This document shows positions 42,740 through 52,813 of a stretch of DNA of 64,000 bases, piece by piece. Position 1 is the stretch's first letter; each line of letters starts with the position of its first letter. A program made the translations under genes and the position numbers. The notes under the pieces are model-generated. The model saw nothing but the letters and a program-made list of their open reading frames with translations. It was not told the origin of the DNA and made no database searches. Source of the stretch: DASXHY01 sp036272195 (GTDB lineage Bacteria > Verrucomicrobiota > Verrucomicrobiia > Limisphaerales > DASXHY01); contig DATAZE010000043.1 in the NCBI GenBank assembly GCA_036272195.1, positions 124,001 to 188,000 on the forward strand. The letters run 5' to 3'.

Positions 42740-45700
42740 ATGTACCTGAGAATCAACATCCCGGTCCGGTTGGCCGTTTTCGTCATCTGTTTCCTCCAAC
42801 TCATACGCGCCGATGCCAATATTTCGGTTAATGTCCAGCCGGGCAGTGAAACCGTGGCCGTGGGCGAAAATGTGGTCTTGGGCGCAATTGTGGTCACCAC
42901 CGGGAATGAGACCATCACGGGCTTTCAATGGTTCATGTCCGCGACCAGCCAAGGTCCTTTTACTTCGGTTGGCCAGTCCGCGGCTCTGGTTTTGAATAAT
43001 ATTCAAACCATCAATACTGGTTATTACTATGTCAATGTCACCTATCAGTCCGGTGGCGGTACGCAAACTTTGTCCAGTTCGCCGATCAATTTGTCGGTCG
43101 ATGTCCGTCCGCGTGTTCTAACCCAGCCGCTCGATGCCTACCGGGATCCCGGAAGCAATGTCACATTCAGCGTGACTGCAGGCGGCCAGCAGTCGCTCCA
43201 TTTTCAATGGCGTCACGACCATGCCAACCTGTCAGACGACAGCCGCATCAGCGGAAGCGGGACGGCTGCTCTTGCAATGCAAAATCTGTCGCTGTCGGAT
43301 GGGGGTAATTATGAGGTCGTTGTCGCTAATTCGTACGGCTCAACCACCAGTCAGGTGGCGAACTTGTACATGGCCTATGTCGCGCCGGCAATCATCAGCG
43401 CAACCAACGCGGCTGGCAAGCAAGGTCATGCTTTCAACTTTGTTGTTACCGCCACCGGCACGCCGCCGATTACATTTGGCGCGGATGGTTTGCCGGAGGG
43501 CTTGAGCGTGAATATCACCAATGGAGTAATCTCCGGCATTCCCGCCGTCGCGGGCGTCTTCAACCTTGCCGTCTATGCAACGAATGCCGGGCAGATGACA
43601 ACGACCGGCGCTTTGGCTCTGACGCTGGATGACGACGTTCCCCTCATCACCAGTGCGACGAATGCCTCCGGCAAACAAGGCTATGCGTTTACCTACTCAA
43701 TTACGGCGAGCAATGATCCGGCCTGGTTCGACGCCGGGCCGTTACCGACCGGTTTGAGCGTGGATAATGCCAGCGGAATCATTTCGGGAATACCGCTGGT
43801 TCAGGGTTCCTTCCCCATCACAATGGACGTAACCAATGCTTACGGCACAAACAGCCAAACTTTGATGTTGGATCTGGCTTCCGGCGCGCCTTTGATCACT
43901 AGTGCGCTCACGAAAACTGGAAAACAAGGGCAAGCGTTCAGCTACACCATTAAGGCCACCAACAATCCGGCCACGTTCAGCGCCGGGCCATTGCCGAACG
44001 GGTTGACGGTGGATTCATCCAGCGGAATCATTTCCGAGTTGCCGTTAGTGAATGGGTCTTTTGCCGTTACCATCGGCGCGGTCAATGCGTTTGGTTCAGA
44101 CAGTCAGACGCTGACCGTGACCCTGGCTACCGGCGCGCCGGCGATCACCAGTTCCCTAGCGGCCAAGGGCATGGAGGAGGGGAACTTCAATTACACCATC
44201 AAAGGTAATAACTCGCCGACCTCGTTTTGGGCGCAGGATCTGCCGGTCGGATTGACGGTCAATACCAACACCGGAGCGGTCACGGGCAGGCCGCTTTACG
44301 CGGGAATTTATAGTGTGCCGTTATTTGCGGCCAACGCGTGGGGAGTGGGGACTGCCACGCTGCAATTGACCGTCACCAACCTGGTTGTTAGCGGTTTATC
44401 GATTACCAATGTGATGCCGAGTTACTATTCACCCTATTTGCTTGAATTCACCTTCTCGCTGCGCGACAGCGATGACCCGTTGGCGAGCCACGCGGTCGTC
44501 GCCTCGCCGTCATTGATGAGTGTGACGGCATTTGAAAACAACGTGCCGGTCAGCCCATCGGAAACCGGAGTGATTCTCCAACCCGCAGCTTCCAAAGTGC
44601 TCAAGGGTTACCTGGTCCTGGATTTCACGGCCAGCGTGGCTTCCCTGGCTAATGGCGACGCCAACCACAACGGGATTTCCGACGCGGTGGAGGCTGAAAT
44701 TTCGAGCGCACAGGACTTCGTGAATCAACAGCCGGCGGATTCGCAAATTGGCGTGTATGAATTTCATCGTGACGATGAAGATCCGCAGCAGGTGATTCCA
44801 TTGACCACCGACAAAGGACTTCTGACCGGCGCGATTGGCGGGATTTGGACGAATTACGTTCAAGGCTTCCCGGCGGCGTCACGGGCGTGGGATGCATTGG
44901 GCGCGGCCATCGGCGCTTTAGGGACGACCAACACGGACGAAACCCACTACATCGTGTTCATGTCCGACGGTCAGGATGATTCCAGCACGAACACCATTGA
45001 CAACGTGATTACCGCGGCGACCGCTGGCGGGGTGCAAATTTACACCGTCGGATTTGGCAAGGAAATGGATACGAACGCGCTGCAAAATATTTCCTCTTCC
45101 ACCCTGGGACGATTTTATAACGCCGGGACCAATGTGTCCGCGTTGGCTTTGAGCTTCGCCCAGATTGGCAAGGATCTTGGCAGCCAATATGTTTTGCGCT
45201 GGGCGACCTTGAAACGTTCGGCAACTTCATTCATGCCGTCGTTCCAGATCAGTTACCAGGGATTGACCGCCCTCTCGCCGTCGAATCCGCCTCCGTTCGT
45301 CAGCGGCACGAATTACACGTACGTGACCAATAACGGAACCATTGATACCAACAAGGATTTCCTTTACACGACGAATTACATCATTCCTCCCTACACGCCC
45401 TCCACGAACTCAGGCAATGTCTTGGGCGGTTTCGCGCGTCTGGTGTCGGATGCCGACGTGCACGCTTCAGCCGTTACCTTGCGGGCCACTTACGTGCCGC
45501 GTTATATCCGGCAACTGAACCTGCATTATCGCGCCAACTGGCCGGTGTCCCTGCACCTGGACACGACCAATTCAGGCGGATTGTTGGACGGATGGAGTCT
45601 GACGCAAACCAACGACGGCGCGGGCGGTGAGTGGGCGCTGCTCAGCAGTTCTGATCCCTCCAATCTGGCTGCCAGCATTCCCTTCGCGACCTTTGGCAGG

Positions 45701-46228
45701 TTGCTGACATTTTCTTTCAACGATCCCATCACGGCCAGCAATGCCTTCAGCCTGTTTGAGGTGGACAACACCATTTACACCAACACCGCGGGGACCAACT
45801 TTTATGGCATTCTTCTCACGAACGCCGTTAATTTCGCCAGTCTCTATGATTTGCCGCCGCCACATGGCACACCGATCCCATGGCTGATGTCTTATGGATT
45901 CACGAACGATTTCGCCGACGCGGAGTTGCTGAATCTGAATGGAAACGGTTTGGCTGTCTGGCAGGATTATGTTGCCGGGTTGAATCCGTTGGATACCAAT
46001 TCCACCTTCGGCGTCCAACTCACACCAGCGCAAACGCCGCCGCAAATTGTCTTTAACACCGTCGTTGGGCGGTCCTATCGCATCGAGTGGTCCACCGGTT
46101 TAAATGGTTCGTGGACGGTGTTGCGCGACGGCATCGCCGGCACTGGCGCGAGTATTACCTACACGGATTTGCGTGATCTCAGTCACGTCGGAGGTATGTT
46201 CTATCGGGTAGCGGTGGAAAGTCCGTAA
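42740..46228 (+). CDS. Large secreted protein with putative-Ig repeats and a VWA-like domain
   Basis: About 1162 residues. After a signal peptide (LAVFVICFLQLIRADA) come an Ig-like pair (to about residue 210), four putative-Ig (He_PIG-type) repeats at about 215-550, each with AGPLPTGLSVDNASGIISGIP-like hallmarks, a VWA-like domain at about 620-820 and a C-terminal beta module ending YRIEWSTG...FYRVAVES typical of verrucomicrobial secreted proteins. The VWA metal site reads DFTAS instead of DxSxS, with a later FMSDGQDD. A surface adhesin or binding role is likely. The ATG at 42740 fits the signal peptide; the earlier TTG at 42713 is less likely. Confidence 0.82.
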   Translation: MYLRINIPVRLAVFVICFLQLIRADANISVNVQPGSETVAVGENVVLGAIVVTTGNETITGFQWFMSATSQGPFTSVGQSAALVLNNIQTINTGYYYVNVTYQSGGGTQTLSSSPINLSVDVRPRVLTQPLDAYRDPGSNVTFSVTAGGQQSLHFQWRHDHANLSDDSRISGSGTAALAMQNLSLSDGGNYEVVVANSYGSTTSQVANLYMAYVAPAIISATNAAGKQGHAFNFVVTATGTPPITFGADGLPEGLSVNITNGVISGIPAVAGVFNLAVYATNAGQMTTTGALALTLDDDVPLITSATNASGKQGYAFTYSITASNDPAWFDAGPLPTGLSVDNASGIISGIPLVQGSFPITMDVTNAYGTNSQTLMLDLASGAPLITSALTKTGKQGQAFSYTIKATNNPATFSAGPLPNGLTVDSSSGIISELPLVNGSFAVTIGAVNAFGSDSQTLTVTLATGAPAITSSLAAKGMEEGNFNYTIKGNNSPTSFWAQDLPVGLTVNTNTGAVTGRPLYAGIYSVPLFAANAWGVGTATLQLTVTNLVVSGLSITNVMPSYYSPYLLEFTFSLRDSDDPLASHAVVASPSLMSVTAFENNVPVSPSETGVILQPAASKVLKGYLVLDFTASVASLANGDANHNGISDAVEAEISSAQDFVNQQPADSQIGVYEFHRDDEDPQQVIPLTTDKGLLTGAIGGIWTNYVQGFPAASRAWDALGAAIGALGTTNTDETHYIVFMSDGQDDSSTNTIDNVITAATAGGVQIYTVGFGKEMDTNALQNISSSTLGRFYNAGTNVSALALSFAQIGKDLGSQYVLRWATLKRSATSFMPSFQISYQGLTALSPSNPPPFVSGTNYTYVTNNGTIDTNKDFLYTTNYIIPPYTPSTNSGNVLGGFARLVSDADVHASAVTLRATYVPRYIRQLNLHYRANWPVSLHLDTTNSGGLLDGWSLTQTNDGAGGEWALLSSSDPSNLAASIPFATFGRLLTFSFNDPITASNAFSLFEVDNTIYTNTAGTNFYGILLTNAVNFASLYDLPPPHGTPIPWLMSYGFTNDFADAELLNLNGNGLAVWQDYVAGLNPLDTNSTFGVQLTPAQTPPQIVFNTVVGRSYRIEWSTGLNGSWTVLRDGIAGTGASITYTDLRDLSHVGGMFYRVAVESP

Positions 46229-46387
46229 TCTTCAACGGCTGTGCTGCTGAATCAAAATTGAATTCACACGAGGCAACTGAAAAGGGCAAAAAAATCGTGG
46301 GGGGCGCTTACCTGTGCGAAAGTTGCGGCACAGGCCGGGAAAACTAAAATGCGCCGCTGGTAGTTTCGCCTTCAGGCGGTTCCGGCC

Positions 46388-47140
46388 TTACTTCGTCTCA
46401 ATCTGCACGAACGGGTTGTTCGTGAAGTTGCCGGATTTCTTGTCTTCCGGTTGGTCCGAGTCGCGTTTGGATTTGCGCTCGATTGGAACCGTACCCGCCT
46501 CATCGTTCTTGGGAGCGTCAGGTGCCGGGTCTTCGTCGGAAGATTCCGTCTCTTCGCCACCCTCAACCTGCCGCGGGTTTTTCGCCCGTTTATTACGGGG
46601 CAGGGGGCTGATCATCACGTTGATGCCTTTGCCGATAAGTTTCGGCTCGAAATCGGGATGGCCGTAAGGAGCGATATTTTCCAGGAACTTTTTAATGACC
46701 TGAAAACCAAATTCGGTGTGCTGCATTTCACGGCCGCGGAATTTCAGCGTTACCTTGACCTTCATGTCCTCACACAGGAAGTCAACGGCGTGGTCCGTCT
46801 TGACACCTAAATCATGCGGGTCGATGCGCGGGCTGAGCTGCACTTCCTTGACTGTGCTCGCGTGCTGGTGCTTCTTGGATTCCTTCTCCTTTTTGGCCTG
46901 TTCGTAACGATACTTGCCGTAGTCGACGACGCGGCAGACTGGGGGCGTCGCGGTAGGCGCGATTTCAACCAAGTCCACCCCGCTGGCGCGCGCGAGATTC
47001 AGCGCTTCGCTTAGGGACAGGACGCCCAGCTGTTTGCCATCGATGGCGATGACCCGGACTTCGCGGGCACGGATTTTCCCGTTGACCCTTACAAACGAAG
47101 CGGAGGAGGAAAAATTACGTGAAGGAAAAGGGCGGCTCAA
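46388..47140 (-). CDS. infC: Translation initiation factor IF-3 with extended C-terminus
   Basis: Binds the 30S subunit, checks the start codon and keeps subunits apart. The IF-3 N domain (RVNGKIRAREVRVI, GVDLVEIAPTATPPVCR) and C domain (EVQLSPRIDPHDL, HTEFGFQVIKKFL) end near residue 185. A further 65 charged residues (GGEETESSDEDPAPD, then a basic part) follow that are absent from the 180-residue E. coli protein. The start is TTG after GGTGAGGG, a non-ATG codon as is usual for infC and consistent with self-regulation. rpmI and rplT, the common partners, are not downstream. Confidence 0.94.
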   Translation of the reverse strand: MSRPFPSRNFSSSASFVRVNGKIRAREVRVIAIDGKQLGVLSLSEALNLARASGVDLVEIAPTATPPVCRVVDYGKYRYEQAKKEKESKKHQHASTVKEVQLSPRIDPHDLGVKTDHAVDFLCEDMKVKVTLKFRGREMQHTEFGFQVIKKFLENIAPYGHPDFEPKLIGKGINVMISPLPRNKRAKNPRQVEGGEETESSDEDPAPDAPKNDEAGTVPIERKSKRDSDQPEDKKSGNFTNNPFVQIETK

Positions 47141-47362
47141 GCAACCCTCACCGGTTGAAACTTATTCATGCAGATTGATAACGGACATATCAGCGAATCT
47201 ATGACAGCTAATTAACCCTCTAATTCAAATTGTGCAAGTAAATAATCGACCTGTAACCCTCTTGTTTCATGGGGTATTAACTCCATGCCAACGGGCCAGT
47301 CAGTTGGCGCTTCAACCAAATGCCATCGATGATATCTATCGAAAATCAAAATCGTATATTCG

Positions 47363-48499
47363 TCACCCCTGCTTTGCGGGCGCTTTCGGAGCGGCCGCTT
47401 CCTTGGCTTCCGCGATTCCATTTCGTTTGGCCATGATCGCCTCCACAATCTTTTTGGCGAGGTCCGGTTTTTCGATGAGCGATTTCCGGGCGGCTTCCTT
47501 GCCCTGGCCGATCAAATCGCCATTGAATTGCAGCCACGCGCCCTTCTTCTCCACCGCTCCATTTTCAATGCCCACATCGAGAATGCTGCCTTCCTTATCG
47601 ATGCCGTGATTATAAATGATGTCAAATTCCGCCTCGGCGAACGGTGGCGCGACCTTGTTCTTCACAATCTTTACCTTCACATGATTGCCCGTCGCGTTGC
47701 CCGCTGCGTCTTTCAGGGTGTCTTTGCGGCGAATATCAATACGCACGCTCGCGTAAAACTTCAGCGCTTTGCCGCCGGGCGTCGTTTCCGGATTGCCGAA
47801 CATCACGCCGACTTTTTCGCGCAATTGGTTTGTGAAGACACACGTGGTCTTGGACTTGTTCAAAATCGCCGTGAGCTTGCGCAACGCCTGGCTCATCAAT
47901 CGCGCCTGCATGCCCATCGTCGCCATGCCCATCTCGCCCTCGAGTTCCGCCTTGGGCACCAACGCGGCGACGGAATCAATCACGATTACGTCCAGAGCGT
48001 TGGAGCGCGCCAGGGTTTCGCAAATGGTCAACGCTTCTTCGCCGCTGTCCGGCTGCGAGACCAGCAAATCATCGAGGTTTACGCCAAGCTTCTTCGCGTA
48101 CGCCGGATCCAGCGCGTGCTCAGCGTCGATAAATGCCGCCAGCCCCCCGGCTTTTTGTGCGTTGGCGATGACGTGCAGCATCAGCGTTGTTTTGCCTGAA
48201 GATTCCGGTCCAAAAATTTCAACTACGCGCCCGCGGGGCACGCCGCCCACGCCCAGCGCCAGGTCAATCGCCAGCGCGCCGGTGGGGATCACTTCAATCT
48301 GCCGCAACGCTTGCGCGGCTCCGAGGCGCATGATGCTGCCATCGCCGTAAGCTTTGGTGATATCCGCAATCGCTGCCTCGAGGCTGCGTTGTTGCGCGGC
48401 GGAAATTTTGGATTCGGCCCCTTTGGTATCGGCGGCTTTGGCTTCGGCGACGGCGACGACGGGGGATTTTTCGGCTTTCTCGGCGGTTTTAGGCGGCAT
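47363..48499 (-). CDS. recA: Recombinase A
   Basis: ATP-dependent strand exchange and LexA co-protease. About 378 residues: Walker A GPESSGKTT, LDVIVIDSVAALVPKAELEGEMG (split over the Walker B area), GGKALKFYASVRIDIRR and the C-terminal KIGVNLD-like core. The N-terminus has about 45 extra Lys/Ala/Glu-rich residues before the conserved SLEAAIADITKAYGDGSIM. The C-terminal tail is Ala/Lys-rich. I chose the ATG at 48499; the longer frame upstream has no RecA-like content. recX and lexA are not near. Confidence 0.97.
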   Translation of the reverse strand: MPPKTAEKAEKSPVVAVAEAKAADTKGAESKISAAQQRSLEAAIADITKAYGDGSIMRLGAAQALRQIEVIPTGALAIDLALGVGGVPRGRVVEIFGPESSGKTTLMLHVIANAQKAGGLAAFIDAEHALDPAYAKKLGVNLDDLLVSQPDSGEEALTICETLARSNALDVIVIDSVAALVPKAELEGEMGMATMGMQARLMSQALRKLTAILNKSKTTCVFTNQLREKVGVMFGNPETTPGGKALKFYASVRIDIRRKDTLKDAAGNATGNHVKVKIVKNKVAPPFAEAEFDIIYNHGIDKEGSILDVGIENGAVEKKGAWLQFNGDLIGQGKEAARKSLIEKPDLAKKIVEAIMAKRNGIAEAKEAAAPKAPAKQG

Positions 48500-48788
48500 A
48501 AAATTCAATAGTTTTCGTTCCCGGTTTGGAGTGAACACCGTAAAAAAGTTTCCCCACCAAGTCAACGGCACCCTTTGTGGCGGCGGTCTGGACCGCCGCA
48601 CTTGTCCTTTTTACACGGGGAATCTCTCAGGCGGATTTCAATTTTTAATTTTTAAATATGAATGCGAAATACAACATTTCACTGCACTTACTCGGTTTGT
48701 GCGCCTTCACTTTACATCTCAGCAAGGACAAAAACGGTCTAACCCTGCGAAAGAATGAGATATTATTTTCGCCGTTTAATTTTGAATC

Positions 48789-50357
48789 TTAGCGGATGAA
48801 TCGCTTTACGGTGAGTCGACATTCTTCGATGCGCAGCAGGTAGCTGGCGGCGAAATAGATCACGCCGTAGGTGCCCAGAATCGCCGCGGCGCTCAAAATC
48901 GACCCTGGATGGCCAAGCATGAGTTTGACAGCCCAGGCAGCGGAAGCGGCGAGCGTCGCCGAAATCCAGAGCCTGGCGGCTAGCCACAAAGGAAGGCCAG
49001 TGCGGCCAATCCGCTGATTCAAAGTCCTGCGCAAAAGGGCAAATTCCACCCATCCGGCAACGCCAGTTGAGGCGGTCAGACCGGCCATGCCCCAGCGCGC
49101 GTCAATGCCGAGCCATCGAGGCAGGGGAATGGCGCATAAATATCCCAGTGCCGTGGTCAGCAAAACCCGCGCGACGGCGTAGCGCAGCGGCGTGCTGGTA
49201 TCGCGCAAGGCATAATAGGTTGAGGAATACAGGCGGCCGAGGGCGGACGCTACAAGGCCAACGGCGGAGCCGGCCAGGATTGCCCAAACGTAAATCGAAT
49301 CGTCATGTGTGAATTTTCCGGTCTGGTACAGTGCGGAAGTGATGACATCGCCCAGTGCTAGAAAGGCGACGGCGGAGGGCACGACGAAGAATGCGATGCG
49401 CCGCAAACCCGAATTAAGCCGCGTATGCAATTGGGCCGCTACTTGCGCCGGGTCACCGATGGCGCTGGACATCGCCGGCAGTTCCGCCGCCGAGATGGCC
49501 ATGGCAAAAAGACTCACCGGCAAAGTGTTAATGGACTGCGAGTAGCTAAGTGCGGTCACGGCGCCCGCACCGACCATGCTGGCAATCACTTGATCCACAT
49601 AGCCGCTGAGTTGCACCACACCGCGGCTGACGAAGACAGGGGTAAAGTTTCGCAGCACTTCGCGCACGTGCCCGTCGCGCGTACCTAGACGGATTCGTAG
49701 ATTGCGGGTCAGCCGCAGGACCACTGGCAACTGCACTCCGAATTGCAATGCACTGCCGATAACCGAGCCCCACGCGAGATCAATCGCCAGAACATTCGGG
49801 TGTGTGCCGCCAAATATTATCAGGGTGGCGATCATGGCGGCATTCCAGACGACCGGTGCGGTATAGGAAATGAAGAACCGGCGATGGCTGTTTAGTATTC
49901 CCAGGCACCACGCGGAAAAGACCAACAGGCCCGCGCCCGGAAAAAGGATGCGCACTAACTGGATGGTCAGGTCGCGTTTCTCTCCATGGAAACCGGGCGC
50001 GATGATCCAGATTAAGTAGGGAGCAGTCAGCACCCCTGCCAATACGAGTGCCGACGCCGCCAGGGCGAGGACCGCACCCACCGCCCCCGCCACGCGACGC
50101 GATTCTTCCTCATCGCCTTCAGCCAGCAGGCGTGCGTATACGGGGATGAAGGACGCGGAGAGAATTCCTTCACCAAAGAGATTTTGCAAAAGGTTGGGTA
50201 CCCGGAATGCGGCCGCAAAGGCATCTGCCGCGTCCGAAAGCCCGAAGTAATGGCCGAATATGCGTTGCCGGACGAGTCCGACAATGCGGCTGATCAAAAT
50301 GCCCGCCGCCACGACGAAAGCGTGCCGGCCAGTGCGCTCCCGATGGGGCGTTACCAT
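48789..50357 (-). CDS. murJ: Lipid II flippase MurJ (MviN)
   Basis: Flips the peptidoglycan precursor lipid II across the inner membrane. A 522-residue protein with about 14 hydrophobic helices; the N-terminal ISRIVGLVRQRIFGHYFGLSDAADAFAAAFRVPNLLQNLFGEG-type segment (split by my quotation only) holds the conserved arginines and Asp. Later segments VLVLAGVLTAPYLIWIIAPG and ASALGRLYSSTYYALRDTSTP are also typical. ATG start. It stands alone on the minus strand. Confidence 0.95.
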   Translation of the reverse strand: MVTPHRERTGRHAFVVAAGILISRIVGLVRQRIFGHYFGLSDAADAFAAAFRVPNLLQNLFGEGILSASFIPVYARLLAEGDEEESRRVAGAVGAVLALAASALVLAGVLTAPYLIWIIAPGFHGEKRDLTIQLVRILFPGAGLLVFSAWCLGILNSHRRFFISYTAPVVWNAAMIATLIIFGGTHPNVLAIDLAWGSVIGSALQFGVQLPVVLRLTRNLRIRLGTRDGHVREVLRNFTPVFVSRGVVQLSGYVDQVIASMVGAGAVTALSYSQSINTLPVSLFAMAISAAELPAMSSAIGDPAQVAAQLHTRLNSGLRRIAFFVVPSAVAFLALGDVITSALYQTGKFTHDDSIYVWAILAGSAVGLVASALGRLYSSTYYALRDTSTPLRYAVARVLLTTALGYLCAIPLPRWLGIDARWGMAGLTASTGVAGWVEFALLRRTLNQRIGRTGLPLWLAARLWISATLAASAAWAVKLMLGHPGSILSAAAILGTYGVIYFAASYLLRIEECRLTVKRFIR

Positions 50358-50741
50358 TGGTGAATCAGTTTCGTCAACATTGCGTTGGCTACTTTCTCCC
50401 TTTCAGGAAAGGAAGCTCGTAAGCCGCCTCATACTGCCAAGCAGGTTATGGGGTGTCAGCCGAAAAGTGCCGCTGTACGCAATCTTCGCGGTGAGGCAAC
50501 CCCGCATGACGAATCTTCCCGGGATTGTTCCAATTCGCTTAATACCATGTTCGTGCTTAAAGAAATCGCTTCGATCCGCCAGTCGGTGCTGTTTGCGTCA
50601 AAAATGGGGTTATCATCGTATTTGAAAGGCAACGGGTTAAGAGGTTTAGTACCACAGAAGTTAAATTGGTTAAGGAGATAAGAGGAGGAGTCCCGTATTG
50701 GAATCGATTCATCTTCTCGATCGGATTTGACCGGCAAACCT
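50358..50741. other. Divergent intergenic region between murJ and a hydrolase gene
   Basis: 384 bases without a convincing gene. Short frames read through both strands but lack plausible composition or start signals. AGGAG-like purine runs (AAGGAGATAAGAGGAGGAG) occur near 50673-50692, about 50 bases before the hydrolase ATG. No terminator-like hairpin was seen. Promoters for both flanking genes are expected here but could not be picked out. Confidence 0.4.
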
Positions 50742-51407
50742 ATGGCAACAAACGATATTTCCATTCCACTCCCGCAGGTAAAGCTCGGAGGCGATTTAAA
50801 CCTGCCCGCAGGTGCGTCCAATCTGGTGATCTTCGCACATGGCAGTGGCAGCAGTCGGTGTAGTCCGCGCAACAGGTTTGTGGCGCGTGCATTGCGCGAG
50901 CGGGCAAAGATAGGGACGTTTTTATTTGATTTGTTGACCGCTGAGGAGGAAGAAACCGAGGCCTACACCCGTCATCTACGATTCAACATTCCGCTGTTAG
51001 CCGAGCGATTGGTCGCGGTGACGCGGTGGGTTTTAGACACAGTAAAGACTCGTGATATCAACGTCGGATATTTCGGGTCCAGCACAGGGGCGGCGGCAGC
51101 GCTGGTCGCTGCCGCCGAACTGCGTGACACCGTCGGTGTGGTGGTATCCCGCGGCGGGAGGCCGGACCTGGCCGGGGACGCTCTGGGTCATGTGCGCGCG
51201 TCCACGCTGTTGATTGTGGGTGGAAACGACAAGCCCGTGATACCGCTGAACGAGGAAGCCTACTATCTTCTGCATTGTGAACGAGCGCTGCGAATCGTGC
51301 CGGGCGCGTCACACTTGTTCGAGGAGGAAGGGACGCTGGAAAAAGTCGCGGAAATGGCGGCGGATTGGTTCGCCAGTCACTTCCATCCGATGACTCAACA
51401 TGCCTGA
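50742..51407 (+). CDS. Alpha/beta hydrolase (dienelactone-hydrolase-like)
   Basis: About 221 residues. The strand-turn motif LVIFAHGSGSSR gives the oxyanion hole, the nucleophile elbow GYFGSSTGAA places S114, GGNDKPVI supplies the acid and VPGASHLFEEEG the His. The sequence has the shape of the small hydrolases often annotated as dienelactone hydrolase or found fused to phosphoribosyltransferases. Substrate unknown. The ATG at 50742 fits; a TTG five codons earlier is in frame. Confidence 0.85.
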   Translation: MATNDISIPLPQVKLGGDLNLPAGASNLVIFAHGSGSSRCSPRNRFVARALRERAKIGTFLFDLLTAEEEETEAYTRHLRFNIPLLAERLVAVTRWVLDTVKTRDINVGYFGSSTGAAAALVAAAELRDTVGVVVSRGGRPDLAGDALGHVRASTLLIVGGNDKPVIPLNEEAYYLLHCERALRIVPGASHLFEEEGTLEKVAEMAADWFASHFHPMTQHA

Positions 51408-51437
51408 ATCGGAACGTGCGGTTCCCGGCATTTTCCC

Positions 51438-51770
51438 TTACGGCAAGCCTTCCGGCGGCAAGTCTTCGTCCGGAATGATATGGGTGAAATCTTTGCCGCT
51501 CTTTTCCAGGATGCGTTGCATTTGCGGAGACACCCATTTCCTCTTCTTGCCCTTTGAGGTGTCCTCTTTGATGATGAGACGATAGTGCCCGGTGGAATCT
51601 GATTCGATTATCTTTTTCTCGACGAGTTGCTGGAGAAATTGCGCGGCCCAATCAGGCCTTTCGCGGAAGCGCCATTTTCCACCTGCGCGGCGGGCGATTT
51701 CACGCCCGGAAATAAACTGCCCGGGCAATGTCTTTAGGTACCCGCAAATTTCTTTTTCTTCCGGCTCCAT
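51438..51770 (-). CDS. Small protein with winged-helix-like fold, unknown function
   Basis: A 110-residue soluble protein. The N-terminal 70 residues look like a winged helix (EICGYLKTLPGQFISGREIARRAGG, WAAQFLQQLVEKKIIES and GHYRLI as wing), followed by a Lys-rich linker and an acidic tail (IPDEDLPPEG). It could be a DNA-binding or scaffold protein. No family name is certain. It is convergent with the hydrolase gene and starts 45 bases after the transaldolase stop on the same strand. Confidence 0.65.
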   Translation of the reverse strand: MEPEEKEICGYLKTLPGQFISGREIARRAGGKWRFRERPDWAAQFLQQLVEKKIIESDSTGHYRLIIKEDTSKGKKRKWVSPQMQRILEKSGKDFTHIIPDEDLPPEGLP

Positions 51771-51814
51771 AAACAGCAATGGACTGACAGGCGTGAACGG
51801 TGGCGAACAGAAAA

Positions 51815-52813
51815 CTAAAGCTGTCGCGCGATGGATTCTTCGAGCTTCATCGCGTCAGCATTAAAGAGACGGATGCCCTCGGAGGTCTTCTCGGTGGCCA
51901 TGGCGTTTTCATTGAACAGCCAGCGGAACTTCTTTTCATCCAGCGTCAGGCGCTCGATTTTGTTTTCCTTGGCGGATTGGGGGTCGAGTTTTCGCGCGAC
52001 GGTTTCGTTGCTGCTCTTCAATTCACCAAGCAGTTGCGGGCTGATGGTCAATGCGTCGCAGCCGGCGAGTTCGAGGATTTCGCCCTTGTTCCGGAAACTC
52101 GCTCCCATGACTTCGGTCTGATAACCGAATTTTTTGTAATAGGCGTAAATTTCCCCCACCGACAACACGCCGGGATCTTCCGCAGGCGCGAAATCCTTTT
52201 TCTCCTTCGCCTTATACCAGTCCATGATTCGGCCCACGAACGGCGAGATCAGCTTGACCTTCGCCTCGGCGCACGTGACGGCCTGCGGGAGCGAGAAGAG
52301 CAAGGTTAAATTGCAATTGATGCCTTCCTTTTGAAGCGCCTCCGCCGCGCGAATTCCTTCCCACGTGCTGGCGATTTTGACGAGGATTCGTTCGCGGGGG
52401 ATTCCGTGCTGCTGGTAAAGCTCGATGAACCGGTGGGCTTTATTGATCAATGCCTGGGTATCAAATGAAAGGTCGGCGTCGGTCTCGGTGGAGACGCGGC
52501 CGGGCACGATTTTGAGGATCTCGATTCCAAACAGCACGAGCAGGTAATCCATCACCTGGCTGACGAGCGCTTTGCCGCTGGCGCCGGATTTGCGCGCCTC
52601 GGTGATCGCTTTATCGACGATGGCTTTGTAAGCGGGCATTTGCGCGGCTTTGAAAATCAGCGAGGGATTGGTGGTCGCATCCTGTGGCGCGTATTGCTTC
52701 AATGTTTCGAAGTCGCCGGAGTCCGCCACGACCTTGGTCATTTGCTTGAGTTGATCCAACTGGGTCAAGGCGGCCTGGGTTCCGGGCTTTTGCGATTCTA
52801 CAATTGTGCTCAT
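51815..52813 (-). CDS. tal: Transaldolase
   Basis: Transfers a dihydroxyacetone unit in the pentose phosphate pathway. 332 residues in the TalB-type range. DATTNPSLIFKAAQMP at the N-terminus, STETDADLSFDT, the Schiff-base Lys K146 in RERILVKIASTWEG, and INCNLTLLFS are the signature segments. I chose the ATG at 52813; the longer frame to 52966 contains repeat-like intergenic sequence. It stands alone. Confidence 0.95.
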   Translation of the reverse strand: MSTIVESQKPGTQAALTQLDQLKQMTKVVADSGDFETLKQYAPQDATTNPSLIFKAAQMPAYKAIVDKAITEARKSGASGKALVSQVMDYLLVLFGIEILKIVPGRVSTETDADLSFDTQALINKAHRFIELYQQHGIPRERILVKIASTWEGIRAAEALQKEGINCNLTLLFSLPQAVTCAEAKVKLISPFVGRIMDWYKAKEKKDFAPAEDPGVLSVGEIYAYYKKFGYQTEVMGASFRNKGEILELAGCDALTISPQLLGELKSSNETVARKLDPQSAKENKIERLTLDEKKFRWLFNENAMATEKTSEGIRLFNADAMKLEESIARQL

